From Alligator mississippiensis (lineage: Eukaryota; Chordata; Crocodylia; Alligatoridae): a DNA stretch of 64,000 nucleotides. This document shows positions 11,245 to 22,300 of the stretch, one piece after another (positions within the stretch are counted from its first letter, which is position 1; each line of letters opens with the position of its first letter). The notes under the pieces are model-generated. The model ran no database searches. It saw only the letters and a list, made by a program, of their open reading frames with translations, and was not told where the DNA came from. Location: NCBI RefSeq assembly GCF_030867095.1, contig NC_081829.1, positions 91,597,261 through 91,661,260 of the forward strand, read 5' to 3'. A program made the translations under genes and the position numbers.

Positions 11245-12482
11245 TGGGTGCATCTACATGTGCAATTAATGCAACATGATAAACTTCAGACCAGTTTGGG
11301 CCAGAGAAAAATGTAGGACTGTGCGAAATTTTGCCGGCCGTTTTGTTCCGACACTGTTTCAACTAATTTCGAGGTCGAAACAGCAAAAGCGGAACAAAAC
11401 AAGCTGGTCAAAATAGCCTTGAAACAAAATGAGGCTGGTCAAAACATTTCGAAATTCAAAACGTTTTGACCATAGGCTGGGGATGGGAAATCAGTCCAGC
11501 TGGGCTGACTTCCCATTCCCAGCGCAAGATCCAGCATCCCCATCCACTTGATCACACTGGAGGTGGAAGGCAGCCCAGCTAGGCTGTTTCCTGGTACCCC
11601 CGCTAGATCGTGCCAGGGGTGGGAGGCAGCCCGGCTGGGCTGTTCCCCGGGGCCCTGCACTTGATCGCGCTGGGAGCGCGGGCACCCCAGCTGGGCTGCT
11701 TCCTGGGGCCCCGGGCTTGATCGCACCAGGGGCAGGTGGCACCCCAGCTGGGCTGCCTCCCATTCCCGGTGCAATCAAGCATGGGGCCCTGGGAAGCAGC
11801 CCAGCTGGGCTGCTTCCCGCCCCTGGCATGATCTAGCAGAGGCACTGGAAAGCAGCTGAGCTGGGCTGCCTCCTGTCCCGGTACAATGTAGCGCTGGGGA
11901 TGGGAAGTCAGACCAGCTGGGCTGACTTCCCATCCCCAGCAACACTCGAAACAGCGTCAAAACAGCCTTCTGTTTTGACGGAACGGAATGGAACAGCTGT
12001 TTCAACTCGAAATGAAATGCGATATGAAACACTCTTCCCTTGAACTGTCAAAATTCCGGTGCCATTTTGCACAGCCCTAGTAAAATGCTCCCTGTCACAG
12101 TGTGTACACGTATACATGGGACAGCAGCAATTTGAGTCCATGGCAAAGAAGAGCCAGGCTGGCAAGGGGTGGTCAGCCCTAGGCTCTGGGAGATGGTGTT
12201 GGGCAGTGGAGGGACTGGTTGAGGCACAAAGGTGCTGGTCCTGCAGAGCCAAGTGGCTAGGCAGCAATCAGGAGTCTGGCCCCTGCCCAGTCACCATCTA
12301 CACATGTGTTTTGGTGTGGTAAATGATCCTGCAGTAAGACAGTACTGTCCCTGACAGTACTATATTATGAAGGATTTAATTAGTTTATTGCACTCTAATC
12401 CTGGCACACATGAAGACAGTGATGCTTTACTGCAGAGCTAATTAGTCTATTCTGCAGTAAAGTGCACATGTAGATGCACCCA
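11245..12482. mobile_element. DNA element with perfect 19-bp inverted ends, host of a nested hAT
   Basis: The outer ends tgggtgcatctacatgtgc (11245) and its exact reverse complement (ending 12482) define an element of about 460 bp once the hAT at 11314-12079 is subtracted. Its right portion (about 12260-12482) is repeated in inverted orientation at 14239-14467, confirming a dispersed family. I could not find a convincing target-site duplication, so the superfamily stays open. The interior includes mirrored gcagtaaagtgc / gctttactgcag segments. It encodes no protein. Confidence 0.72.
11314..12079. mobile_element. Non-autonomous hAT with internal CAGCTGGGCTG repeats, nested
   Basis: The 766-bp element begins taggactgtgcgaaatttt and ends cattttgcacagcccta. 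Flanks gaaaaatg (11306-11313) and gtaaaatg (12080-12087) agree at 7 of 8 bases. Sub-terminal zones are full of gaaac/gtttc words (fcgaaacag and gttttga types). Between about 11490 and 11940 a self-complementary phrase like agcccagctgggctg recurs about eight times at 50-65 bp spacing. Frames of ~110 codons on the minus strand follow this periodicity and are not genes. Confidence 0.88.
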
Positions 12483-12654
12483 GCATGTCTTAATGATAGT
12501 GAGGATTGGATGCTTAGCTGGGAGAGATAGTAGACAAGCTTTCAGTACCCATCCTCAGGTCACTTAAAATGAGAGGCAGTGAAAGCTGTAGGTCTCGGAG
12601 GCAACAGGTTGTGACAGTGCATCGTGAAATTTCACAGCCCGCAATACAATATTG

Positions 12655-13793
12655 TAGTCTTTCTGGACTTTAGGAAGGCCTTTGACACTGTCTCTCACCC
12701 CATTCTCATTAAAAAACTAGGAGTCTGTGGCATTGATACGTACACAGTCAGATGGGTCACTAGTTGACTGGAGGGCTGCACCCAGGGAGTGGTGGTGGAC
12801 GGGTCTTATTTGACCTGGAGGGATGTGGGCAGTGGGGTCCCCCAGGGCTCGGTCCTCGGGCCTGCACTGTTCAATCTTCATCAGCGACTTGGATGGGGGA
12901 GTAAAAAGCACCCTGTTCAAATTCTCAGATGACACTAAGATGTGGGGGGAAGTGGGCATGCTAGAAGGGAGGGACAGGCTGCAATCAGACCTGGACAGAT
13001 GAGAACAGGATGGGGTTCAATACTGAGAAGTGCAGGATACTGCACCTGGGGAGGAAGAACCATTAGCATACCTACAGGCTGGGGAACTCCCGTCTCGTCA
13101 GTGCAGAGGCAGAAAAGGATCTTGGAGTCATTATTGATGCCTAAATGAACCTGAGCCGACAGTGTGGGGACGCAGTCAGGAAGGCCAACCGTACCTTGTC
13201 ATGCATCGACAGATGCATCTCAAGCAGGTCCAAGGAGGTGATCCTCCCCCTCTATGTGACACTGGTCAGGCTGAAGTTGGAGTACTGCGTCCAGTTCTGG
13301 GCGCTGCACTTCAGGACGGATGTGGACAACATGGAGAGGGTCCAGAGGGCCACTTGCATGATCAGGGGTCAGCAGGGCAGGCCCTACGAGGAGAGGCTGA
13401 GGGACCTGAACCTGTTCAGCCTCCACAAGAGAAGGCTGAGGGGAGATTTGATTGGCCATTTACAAACTAGTCAGGGGGGACCAGCAGGCATTGGGAGAGT
13501 CCCTGTTCCCCTGAGCACTACCAGGAGTGACTAGAAATAATGGTCACAAGCTGGCAGAGTAGATTCTGGCTAGACTTCGGGAGGCGCTACTTCACTGTCA
13601 GGGCGGCTAGGATCTGGAACCAGCTTCCAAGAAAAGTGGTGCTGTCTCCTACCCTAGGGGTCTTTAAAAGGAGGCTGGATGAACACCTTGCCAGGGTCGT
13701 TTGACCCCAGTACTCTTGCCTGCCATGGCAGGGGGTCGGACTTGATGATCTGCTCAGGTCCCTCCTGACCCTACCAGCTATGAAACTATGAAT
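12655..13793 (+). mobile_element. CR1 LINE, 5'-truncated, reverse transcriptase C-half
   Basis: The copy starts inside reverse transcriptase motif A (FLDFRKAFDTVSH readable from 12658) and continues through motif B (GVPQGSVLGPALFN) and motif C, where FADD has become FSDD (FKFSDDTKMWG). The thumb/C-terminal part follows: YCVQFWALHFRTDV in the frame at 13145-13534, then YEERLRDLNLFSLHKRRL. It ends in the CR1 tail near gaccctaccagctatgaaac. The frame changes several times and there is an in-frame stop after motif A (WVTS followed by a stop). It is closely related to the copy at 40029-41725. No protein is expected. Confidence 0.95.
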
Positions 13794-13896
13794 ATACCAA
13801 AGTATCTCAATGGGCAACCAAGTCTCATTAGGCTAACTGACTTCAAACAGAAAGTGAAAGCATTGGAGATTTTGATGCCCTCTTTGTTCATGCTGA

Positions 13897-14062
13897 GCAC
13901 ATCTACATGAGATACTACATTGCCATAACGATGAGCTATGGCAACGTAGTGTCAGCGGGCACAAACTGTGACGCCTGGCAATGTAGCATCTAAAAATAAC
14001 CATGTGCTGCTGGGACTAGGTAGTACCAAATGCGCAGTCAGAGGCATGTGTAGACGTGTCCG
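13897..14062. mobile_element. Small inverted-end MITE (cacatctacatg type)
   Basis: Ends read cacatctacatg on the left and catgtgtagacgtg on the right. The phrase gctgag lies directly outside both ends (13892-13897 and 14062-14067), with 7 of 8 bases matching if extended. The ends resemble those of the 11245-12482 family, but the interior differs. Confidence 0.5.
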
Positions 14063-14238
14063 CTGAGTAGCATCCCACCCTATGAAGTCAACGAGGCTAC
14101 AAAAGAAGTAAGATGCAACTAAAAGGATCAAACCATGGACTTAATAAGTAACTATCTCCATGGCTCCTGTGCTAATGGGTCCCCCACAAGCCCCTGGCAA
14201 GACTCTAAGCATCAAATCCTTACTATCATTAAGACATG

Positions 14239-14467
14239 CCGCGTGCATCTACACATGCACTTTACTGCAGAGAAGACTAATTAGCTCCGCAGTAAAGCAT
14301 CACCATCTACACGTGCTGGTATTAGAGTGCAGTAAACTAATTAAATCAGCCATAATGTAGTACAGTCAGGTACAGTACTGTCTTACAACAGGGTTATTTA
14401 CTGCACTGAAACACACGTGTAGGCAGTGTCTGAGCTGGGGTCAGACTCCTGACTGCTGCCACCTAAC
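14239..14467. mobile_element. Partial inverted copy of the 11245-12482 element
   Basis: Read on the minus strand, this matches about 12260-12482: the same gcagtaaagtgc, gctaattagtct and cagtactgt phrases and the same ccagactcctga segment appear in the same order. It keeps the terminal cgtgcatctacac but is cut on its other side, where a minus-strand CR1 piece begins. Confidence 0.75.
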
Positions 14468-14745
14468 TTAAACTTCCCTTGCTGCAACTTGAGCCCATTG
14501 CTCCTTGTCCTGTCATCTGCCACCACTGAGAACAGTCCAGTTCAATCCTCTTTTGAACCCCCCTAAGACTCCAGTTGATAGCTGCTATTAAGTCCCTTCT
14601 CAGTCTCCTCTTCTCTAAACTAAATAAGCCCTGTTCTCTCAGCCTCTCCTCGGAAGTCTTGTCCCTGACTCCCCTCACCATTTTTGGTGCCATCTGCTGG
14701 GCTTTCTCCAATTTGTCCACATCCTTTCTGTAGTGGGGGGCTTTT
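14468..14745 (-). mobile_element. CR1 LINE C-terminal fragment
   Basis: The minus-strand frame at 14463-14720 reads MDKLEKAQQMAPKMVRG, then SEERLREQGLFSLEKRRLRR and SKGSLS at the end. These are the CR1 ORF2 C-terminal phrases ([24 protein letters not shown]). Both ends are truncated. A frame disturbance around the INWSLRGVQKR stretch is likely. Confidence 0.88.
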
Positions 14746-16224
14746 GCTTATTTCATTTAAAAGAAAGTCAGTCATCTAAGTCCCCAAATGAGCTATATTC
14801 ATACTTGGTGTCCCCTCATCTTTATTGATGAAAATGTGTAACAAAGGACCATGGAAGAGAGAAAATTGATTTTTTTTTTTGTTACATTAAAGGAATAAAT
14901 ACCACGGCATTTTAAGCTTCCTACTTGGATAATTTTTATGTCTTTTGTTTTGCATCTTCTACACTTCCAGGGCCCCACTGAGCCTTGGGAGCTTTAGAGG
15001 TATGACATCAATTCAGACTTGTTTTCAAGCAGCCATACTACAGTCATGCTGAAATTTTCATTAGCCACCCAAGCTTCCCAGGCTGTTTTCTGCTTTCCAG
15101 AATGTTTTCTGCTTTCCAGCAAATCACTTGCAATCTCATCCCACCACACAACTCTTTGTACCATGACAACCCACTCTAGATGGGTAAAGCTGGCATCTGG
15201 TATACAGTAGTGTGTAGGAAAATGAGCATAATTTGATGATACTCTACAGTGTAATTGATAAGTTACATCTGAGTCTTCTATATTTGCTTCAGGATCAAGA
15301 GCTTCAGATTTGGGTCCTGCTGACCTGTTTCTACTCCAGACCTAGACCCTATTTCTACACATGATTGTGTAAATTGGAATGGTGCAAAATGGATACTGAA
15401 CTTGCTGTGGTAAGTAGACATTGCTACAGATGGTAGGTGGCTGTCCAATTACCAGATTGGTGGTGACATTGCCTAGCTCTATAAGGCAATACCTGGAAGT
15501 CACTTTGTATTGATGGCAAGAGACAGTGAGAGCCAAACTTTTTAGGCAAGTGTGCCACAAATTAGCTCTGCATCTTCCCTGAGTGCCACTCTGAGCCCCT
15601 TCCCCTGCCTGATCTGCTGCTCTGCTTTCTGGTTCCTGCTCACTCTGTCACTGTGCTTTCTGTCCTCTCCCCAGTCTGTCACATGCTACACACAGAGACT
15701 GCCTGTGCCACTTGAGGAACATGTGATGTAGGTTGGCCACCTCAGTGTCAGAAATCAGTGGAAAATACAAATGATTAAAGTTACAAACACATGTTTCTGT
15801 TATAATTAGCCATAACACAAGTGACTTTAACCTTTACTTTAGTTCTAAACTTCCAGGTTTGTTTGCATCAAGAACCCTCTGAATTCCTTGCACTCCCACT
15901 AAACACTTTCCAGATTATGGTAAGTCGCCATTAAAGCATTCAGTGAATTCTCTTGCTTTCCTGCAGGTGTTGTCTGCCAACGTGTATGAGTATGAGTGCG
16001 GTGTCAAAGCTGGTTTATGTGCTGCTTATATTCTCATAATATACATCTTGGATAAAGAAAACTCCTATGCTTTATGCATAAAATATGCACTGATATTGGA
16101 GCAAGTTCTATCTGTTGCAGGTATAAAAATGATCTTGTTGGGTTGCAGTATTAGTTAACAAATCAGAACTTTCCAGGAAGTCATGGATACCTCTGACTTT
16201 TTAACTTCCCATTTTAACATCTCT
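14746..16224. other. Unassigned DNA with one possible hAT-like MITE
   Basis: Mostly AT-leaning sequence. 15520-15745 has imperfectly mirrored ends (gagagccaaactttttagg against aggttggccacctcag) like known hAT ends, but I found no target-site duplication. No gene is recognised. Confidence 0.35.
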
Positions 16225-16300
16225 CCCAATTATACAGGTGGTCCAATAAAAGATATCATCCCACAAAATCCTTGCGTCTCATCAGAGCCAGCCACAGGGA
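16225..16300 (+). repeat. Fragment of the aataaaagatatc foldback family
   Basis: The phrase ggtccaataaaagatatcat matches the arm end of the foldback element at 43400-44335 (ggtctaataaaagatatcac). Only the outermost arm seems to be retained. Confidence 0.45.
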
Positions 16301-16599
16301 AAATTATGTTCTGGGTGAATTTGTATTTTGGTGTTCTACACTACCCTCCCCTCCCCCGGTTCAGAAATTAAGCAGTAATCTCAACAGTTTTTCATACGTA
16401 ACTGAAAAAAATACAAAAGAGGAAATGACACAAAATTAAATTAAATTACATTTTATTCAAATAATATTATGATTGTTATTGGAATAAAATTGCATTTGAA
16501 TTTGGATAAAAATAAAAGTTGCTGGCAAATGCTTGCAAGTCATAAAAATAGCATTATAGCTAAGTGACACACTAGGCATTAAATAAAGCACTAACCTAA

Positions 16600-18620
16600 T
16601 AAAGAATAATAACAAATAAAAAACTTTGTTCACCAAGCTTCCAAGGCTTTGAAGACAACTCTGAGTGCCTTTGCTGCTGCAGACTCTGATGTTGTTTGTG
16701 ACAGGTCTATATTTTGAGCCACGGCACTCTCAATAGATAGGATGGCCAGCAAAGATAGCCTGTCATCTCCCGTGGTTGATCACAAATATGCTTTTGTGAG
16801 CTTCAACTTTAAAAAGCTTTGTTCACTTCTCGCCACCATTAAGGGCATGGTTAACAGGATCCTGAGTGCTATTCATGGGTTTGGGAAGTTGTCTTGAAGT
16901 TCATTGCTGTAAATTAGGGGTGCACTGATGAAAGGTTTTCTTGGCCAATACTGATAGCCAATTATTAACCAGCCGTATCGACTGATACCAATCAGATAAC
17001 TGATTTACAAGAATGCAGCAGGGCAGCATGGAGATCAGTGCCCTGCAGGTAAGGCTGTGGAGTGGCAGAGGCATCAGGTGGGGGGGGCAGGGGGCAGATC
17101 GAGGCCCCCACAGTGAGGGAGGGAATAGGGCAGGGACAAGGGCAATGGTTGGAGCTGGGGGCGCTGCCCAGCCAGGGTGGTGAATGGGACTTGGGACAGG
17201 GGCAGGGAGCAAGACGGAGCCTCAGGCAGCTCATCCACAGGATCAGCATCCTGGCATTTAAAAATGACAGTGGGGCACTTGAACTAAAGCTCATCAAATG
17301 AACTAAAGTTCAAGCACCATTGCCACCTTTTTTAAATGCAGGGACACTTTTCACGAACGGAGCCAAGTGGGGTGGGGGTAGATGAGGGCTGCTGGCTCTG
17401 GACTCAGGGCTCTCTGCTCTGCTGACTTTGGTCCAGGGGCACTGCATCAGGTGCGTGTCCCCTGCCCACCCACCAGCAGGAGGCACAACTTGCTCACCGT
17501 TCTGTCCTACTCTCTGCCCTGACCCCAGGTCCCATTTACCACACTGGCTGGGCAGCACCCCAGCCCCTGCTCAACTCCCTACCTCACCATGGTAGCTTTG
17601 ATCTGCCACCCCCATGCCCCTTCTCTCCCTCATGCTCCTTCCCCTCAATAGACTTACTGGCAGGGCATTGCTCTCCACACTGCCTGCCTGCGTTCTTGGC
17701 CATGTGCATGCATGCGGCTGCGTGCATGCACGCGGTATCCAGGGGCCCTGGCCAGAAGGCATATTATATTTATCGGTGACATTATTGGCTACACCAGCCA
17801 AAAAAAGCTGATAGCCGATAATGTTAATGTTCCTTTTATTGGTGCCAATCCGATATGGCACTGATATATCAGAGCACCTCCACTGTAAATACATTGTAAA
17901 ACTTCTTAAGGAGCAGTATAGTCCATTGGAAATAGACTTTGGAGATAGCCAAATTGTTCGAGAGGTTGACATCATTAATGTCAGAGCTCTCTCTGTATGT
18001 CAGTGCACAATGGAGATCCTTACAGTGCTTCCTCAAAGTTTCTTTGTCAGGGAATCGCATCATGTTATATAGAAAGCCCAAGAGGGATGATTTTGCATTC
18101 AAGTTGATCTTGCAGCAAAAACAGAGAACCTCGTCAGTGGACTCTGAGTAAGGCAGCCAGTGCCACTTCAGAACTTCACCACTTTTAAGTTTCTGTATAA
18201 AAACATCATAGAAAAATGGCGATTCTGATCATCCACAGAAAAATCCATGTCCTTTACGTTTGGTAGACCACTGATCACTAGCAGACCTTGAATTTCAGGC
18301 ATTAGGTTGGATCGGAAATCCAGGATCAGAAATGGCATCGCCAGCTCTTATAATGGGAGTTGTTTCATCTCTGTCACTAGTGGCATCGTCATTATTTTGG
18401 TCCAGATGAAGAATTGATTCTTGGAAGTAGAATTGTGGATCATCTATGTATGTTTCATCTGATGTCTCCACTGTGACCATCTCACTACTACTGCATGGGT
18501 TGTCATTAACAGAATTCAATTTTTCATCGTGTCTTCATCTTTTTTCATTGCAGTCATTAACCGAGCTTTTAATTTCCTGTTTTGTGCCCCTGACATTCTC
18601 TTCTTAGATACTTGTGACAT
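16600..18620 (-). mobile_element. Decayed TTF/ZMYM-type hAT transposase gene, internally deleted
   Basis: On the minus strand an ATG at 18620 opens MSQVSKKRMSGAQNRKLK, the basic SGAQNRK start typical of ZMYM/TTF-domain hAT transposases. The acidic frame 18519-18295 follows. At 18200-18100 the TTF-like EVLCFCCK appears, fused directly to the C-terminal region (GFLYNMMRFPDKETLRKHCK, LTYRESSDINDVNLS). After the inserted element (16916-17882) comes the hAT dimerisation region: ILLTMPLMVARSEQSF, then a stop where CGA is expected, then DDRLSLLAILSIE. The central RNase H-like core, about 400 residues in intact relatives, is absent. Several frameshifts and at least two stops are present, so it is non-functional. 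The outer inverted ends were not identified. Confidence 0.85.
16916..17882 (+). mobile_element. Palindromic non-autonomous hAT (taggggtgca family), nested
   Basis: The 967-bp element starts taggggtgcactgat and ends atcagagcacctcca, with a perfect 8-bp duplication ctgtaaat at 16908-16915 and 17883-17890. Ends are rich in gatagcc/ccgata words. The left arm (ggcccccacagtgagggag, gctgcccagcc) is mirrored in the right arm (gctgggcagcac, ctccctacctcaccatgg), so the interior is an inverted duplication with a spacer near 17250-17330. It interrupts the TTF-hAT transposase relic and must be younger than it. Confidence 0.93.
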
Positions 18621-18659
18621 TGTTTCCTTCCAGATTTCATAGCTAGTGAAAGTTACAAC

Positions 18660-19226
18660 AAGCATCTAATACACTCTGGCACACCCTTGGGCACACTGGC
18701 AGATGCTTGCACATGCTTGCAGGGGTCATGGTCAGTGAAAATTAAAATGAGTATTTCTACTCTAGCCCCTCTGGTCCTGCTCCTACTGCCACCAATGTTG
18801 AGCAGCTGCCACCCTCCCCCAGTGGTGTAGATCTGGTACTTATTACTATTCAGGCAGCTAAGGGAGTTGATGGCCCATTAATGACCCTGTGACAGGACCT
18901 TCAGCCTACCCTGCCATGAAACGCTGAAGGAACAAAGGGGGAAAGGAAACTTACCACAGCAGCGAGCCTGGGCAGGAGAAAAGCCAAACGGAAGTCCCTG
19001 GAATGGTAATTAATACGATCAGCTGGGGAAGCCAGGAGAGCAGCAAATGGAAAGCTCTGGCCAGGCACACAGATTATTGGTGTGGGAAGTTAAAAGAGAG
19101 CAGACCGAGCAGTTGGCTCTCCTCCAGAGAGGGGTGTAGCATAAGGAGAAGCTCAAGGGAGCGCGGAGGTGCAGTGGCAGCATGAGACCAACCAGAGATC
19201 GGCAGAATAGGGTTTGGCAGACAGAC
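18660..19226. other. Unassigned DNA
   Basis: No gene is recognised. 18660-18780 may still belong to the TTF-hAT element, since it lies just upstream of its transposase start, but its terminal repeat was not found. Confidence 0.35.
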
Positions 19227-20283
19227 TTTCATAGATTTCATAGACATTAGGGCTGGAAGGGACCTCACTAAATCATCGGGTCCAGCCCCCTGCCCAAGGG
19301 GCGGGAAGTCAGCTGGGGCCAAATGATCCCAGCAAGATAGGCTTCCAAGTGTTTCTTTAAAGTGTCCAGAGTAGGTGCTTGCACCACTTCTGGGGGGAAT
19401 CTATTCCAGGCTCTGGGGACACGAATGGTAAAGAAGTTTTTTCTTATGTCCAGTCTAAAACAGTCTTCCTGCAGTTTGTGACCATTAGACCTTGCCTTCC
19501 CTTGGGGTGCCCTGGTGAACAAACATTCTCCTAGTTCCTGATGCACACTGCGTATATACATGTCATCTGCCACCAAGTCCTCACTGAGCCTTCGCTTCTC
19601 CGGGCTGAAGAGTCCCATGACTCTCAGCCTCTCCTCATAAGGCCTGTTCTCTTGACCTCTAATCAGGCACGTGGCTCTCCTCTGGACTCTCTCAAGCTTC
19701 TCCACATCCCTTTTAAAGTGCAGAGCCCAGAACTGGACACAGTATTCCAGCTGCAGCCTCACCAAGACAAAGTAAAGCAGGAGGATGACTTCCTGGGTCT
19801 TGCTTGAGATGCATCAGTAGATGCAAGCCAGGGTTTTGTTTGCCAGCTAAGACATTGTATTGCTGGCTCATCTTCATTTTGTGGTCATTAATTACCCCAA
19901 GTCTCTTTTGGTTGTGGTGTTAGTGAGTGTAGCACTGCTGAGCCTATAAGTATGATGTGGATTTTATTTCCCGAAGTGGAGCACCTTGCATTTCTCCATG
20001 TTGAATGCCATCAGGTTTTGATTCGCCCACCTTGCAAGCCTGTCCAGGTCAGCCCCAATTGGTAGCCTATCCTCTAGTGTGCCCACCCTCCCCCATAATT
20101 TGGTGTCATCAGCGAATTTAGCCACTCCACTTCTGACACCTGAATCTAGATTGTTTATAAATATATTAAAGAGTACTAGTCCAAGTACGGAGCCCTGTGG
20201 GATGCCACTGGTCACCATGCACCATGATGGCATGGCTCCATTGACTGTCACTCTCTGGGTGTGACCACAGAGCCAGTTCTATG
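19227..20283 (-). mobile_element. CR1 LINE, 5'-truncated
   Basis: Read from 20283 leftwards, the copy begins just before reverse transcriptase motif B (CGHTQRV, then SGIPQGSVLGLVLFNIFIN). It continues to an intact motif C (VAKFADDTKLWG) and WANQNLMAFNMEKCKVLHFGK at 19964. The frame 19765-19268 carries LQLEYCVQFWALHFKRDVEK, RPYEERLRVMGLFS, FRLDIRKNFFTIR and AWNRFPPEVVQAPTLDTLKK. The 3' tail (ggctggaagggacctcact on the plus strand) ends in the tcatagatttcatagac repeat at 19227. At least one frameshift or deletion separates the two halves. It belongs to a CR1 subfamily closer to 53905-55365 than to 40029-41725. Confidence 0.95.
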
Positions 20284-21101
20284 GTCAGACTTACCTGAGG
20301 AGTGGGCATGAAGAGGGAGTTGCCGCATCTGAGCCATTAGGTTTGAGTCCAGTGAGTGCAGGTCTTTATCCCTGAGACCTGAATAAGGAAGAAAGAAAGA
20401 CTGAACAAAAATGTGAGTTTGGGGCATTGGCCTGAAGGAAAAGGGAGCAGAGCTTATGTGTGACTATAATTTGAGACCCATGGGGTGAAGAATGGGACAA
20501 GAGGTCAGTAGCAAGGGACCGGCTGCCAGGACATTAAGCAAGGCAGCGTAGAGATTACGATTCCCTAGGGGAGAGCTATTGTGATCAATGCTGACAATAT
20601 CTGGTGTGGTAAGGACAGGGTACGGGGATAGTGGAGCCCTGTGAAGAGGAGCCAGCCTGCTAAATTGCAGAGATTAACATCAACTTTATCTCCCAGGACC
20701 ATACTAGTTTGGTTCCTTCCTTTCCATGTAAGTTGTGGTGGGTAATTTAAAGGAGACTATACAGTCCAGAGACAGAGAGAGACTTTTGTGGCACAGCTAG
20801 GTCTTCTACAGATCCATTGTTTTTTACTTCACAGGGTTAAGAATCAACTCCTTTAACTGCCTAAATAGTAAGACCGGAGCTGCACCTTGCTGTGTCGTCT
20901 CACCCCCTGCAGAGCTGCACCATGCCATTGGCAGTCCCCTGCCTAGGCCGCCATAGGCATTCTCGCATGCCACCCACCCCTAAGGCCACTCTGCCTCTCA
21001 TTGTTACTAGCAGCTTAACTGCAAGTGTATGCAAACTTCCCATCAGGAAGAAATAATTGAGGAATCCTTTATTCTTGCTCACTTTCCTGACAAATAGTAG
21101 A
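20284..21101. other. Unassigned DNA
   Basis: Mixed-composition sequence with no recognised gene or element. Confidence 0.4.
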
Positions 21102-21109
21102 GGAAGGAC

Positions 21110-21836
21110 CAGGAGTGGATTCAGCGGGGGTGCAGTTGTGCAGTTGCACCTCTTTTTTGATTATTGTCCACCCACATTTTACAACAAACCACCTGGTAGT
21201 GACAGCAGTATTTCTATTTAGGTAGCAGTGAGGGAGTCACTTCATGGTTCCTTATAATCTACCTGATTCCTTCTAAATTCTTCATCCCACAGATGTTAAG
21301 GACTTTGTCTCCATTTTTAATGGTCCTAATCAAACCAGCCTTTATTCTGCAGTTCCTCTGTCCATTAGCTGCACCTGATAATGTAGCTCCTATTTCACAG
21401 ACCTGCAGACTGTTTTTACCTCTAGCTAAAAACATTAACTCAGGTAAACATCAGCTCAGACATGGAAATAACTTAAAGTGAAGCATTACACTGTCAACAT
21501 GCTCAAGAAGGCTATATTTTGTTTTAAAAATTTGAAATAAATGTGGATTTAATTCTAATAGCAACCGGATTAAAGAAACAACGTCTTTTGATTATTTTTG
21601 CCTAGTTTGTTGTGGGGTTTTTTAATACAAAATATATGTTATAGCAAGTTAATGCACATTCCAATAGTTATATTTGTTTTTGCTTCAATGTTAAACTGAG
21701 TATTATATCCCTAGACCTGTAGCATATTAGCAAAACTTCTAGTCTATTTTTACTTGGAGAAAAATGTGCATTGTGCTATATGTGATGATACACCACACCA
21801 TCTGCACCTCTTTTCAAAATCCTAGATCTGCCCATG
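21110..21836. mobile_element. Non-autonomous hAT, copy 1 of a 0.73-0.74 kb family
   Basis: The 727-bp element starts caggagtggattcag and ends cctagatctgcccatg. Flanks ggaaggac (21102-21109) and ggagggac (21837-21844) match at 7 of 8 bases. It aligns along its length with 32572-33315, sharing ttaactcaggtaaacatcag-type, gcctagtttgtt and ggagaaaaatgtg phrases. No transposase is present. The 62-codon frame at 21293 is chance. Confidence 0.9.
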
Positions 21837-22025
21837 GGAGGGACAAACCTACACCTATTAGAAGAATAACAAATGATACTCTGAAATTGAAGCAGATTTG
21901 TGGAAATCAGCAGAGCACTGTCAGCTGATAGACACCACCTGAATATCTGACACTATGACTTCATACATAAGTTTTACTGTTTATTACCAATTACGGGCTA
22001 TATTATGGCTAAAACTTCTTCTGTC

Positions 22026-22300
22026 ACAATATCATAGTTTAAGGTGTCAGAAAGGGCCATTAGATCATCTAGTCTGATCTTTTTTTTTTGCATGCCATGA
22101 AATATTTTCTAGTTACATTTATGCTGATCCATGGTTCAGAGGAAGGTAAAAAAAAATTCTGGCCAAATCTGTACGTGCAGGGAAGACATTTTCTCCTGAC
22201 CCCTGCCAGTGATTGGCTAGAAAACATCAAGCTATCAGCTTCTCTCAAGAAAATCAGAAAGGTATCAATCAGAGCACTTGTGAAAAATAACTTAAAAAAT
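22026..22300 (-). mobile_element. CR1-like LINE 3' end, diverged
   Basis: On the plus strand the left edge reads atcatagtttaaggtgtcag, then gggccattagatcatctag and tctgatcttt, a CR1-type tail in reverse. Matching continues weakly through catgaaatattttctag. The element is old, and its right border is approximate. Confidence 0.55.
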
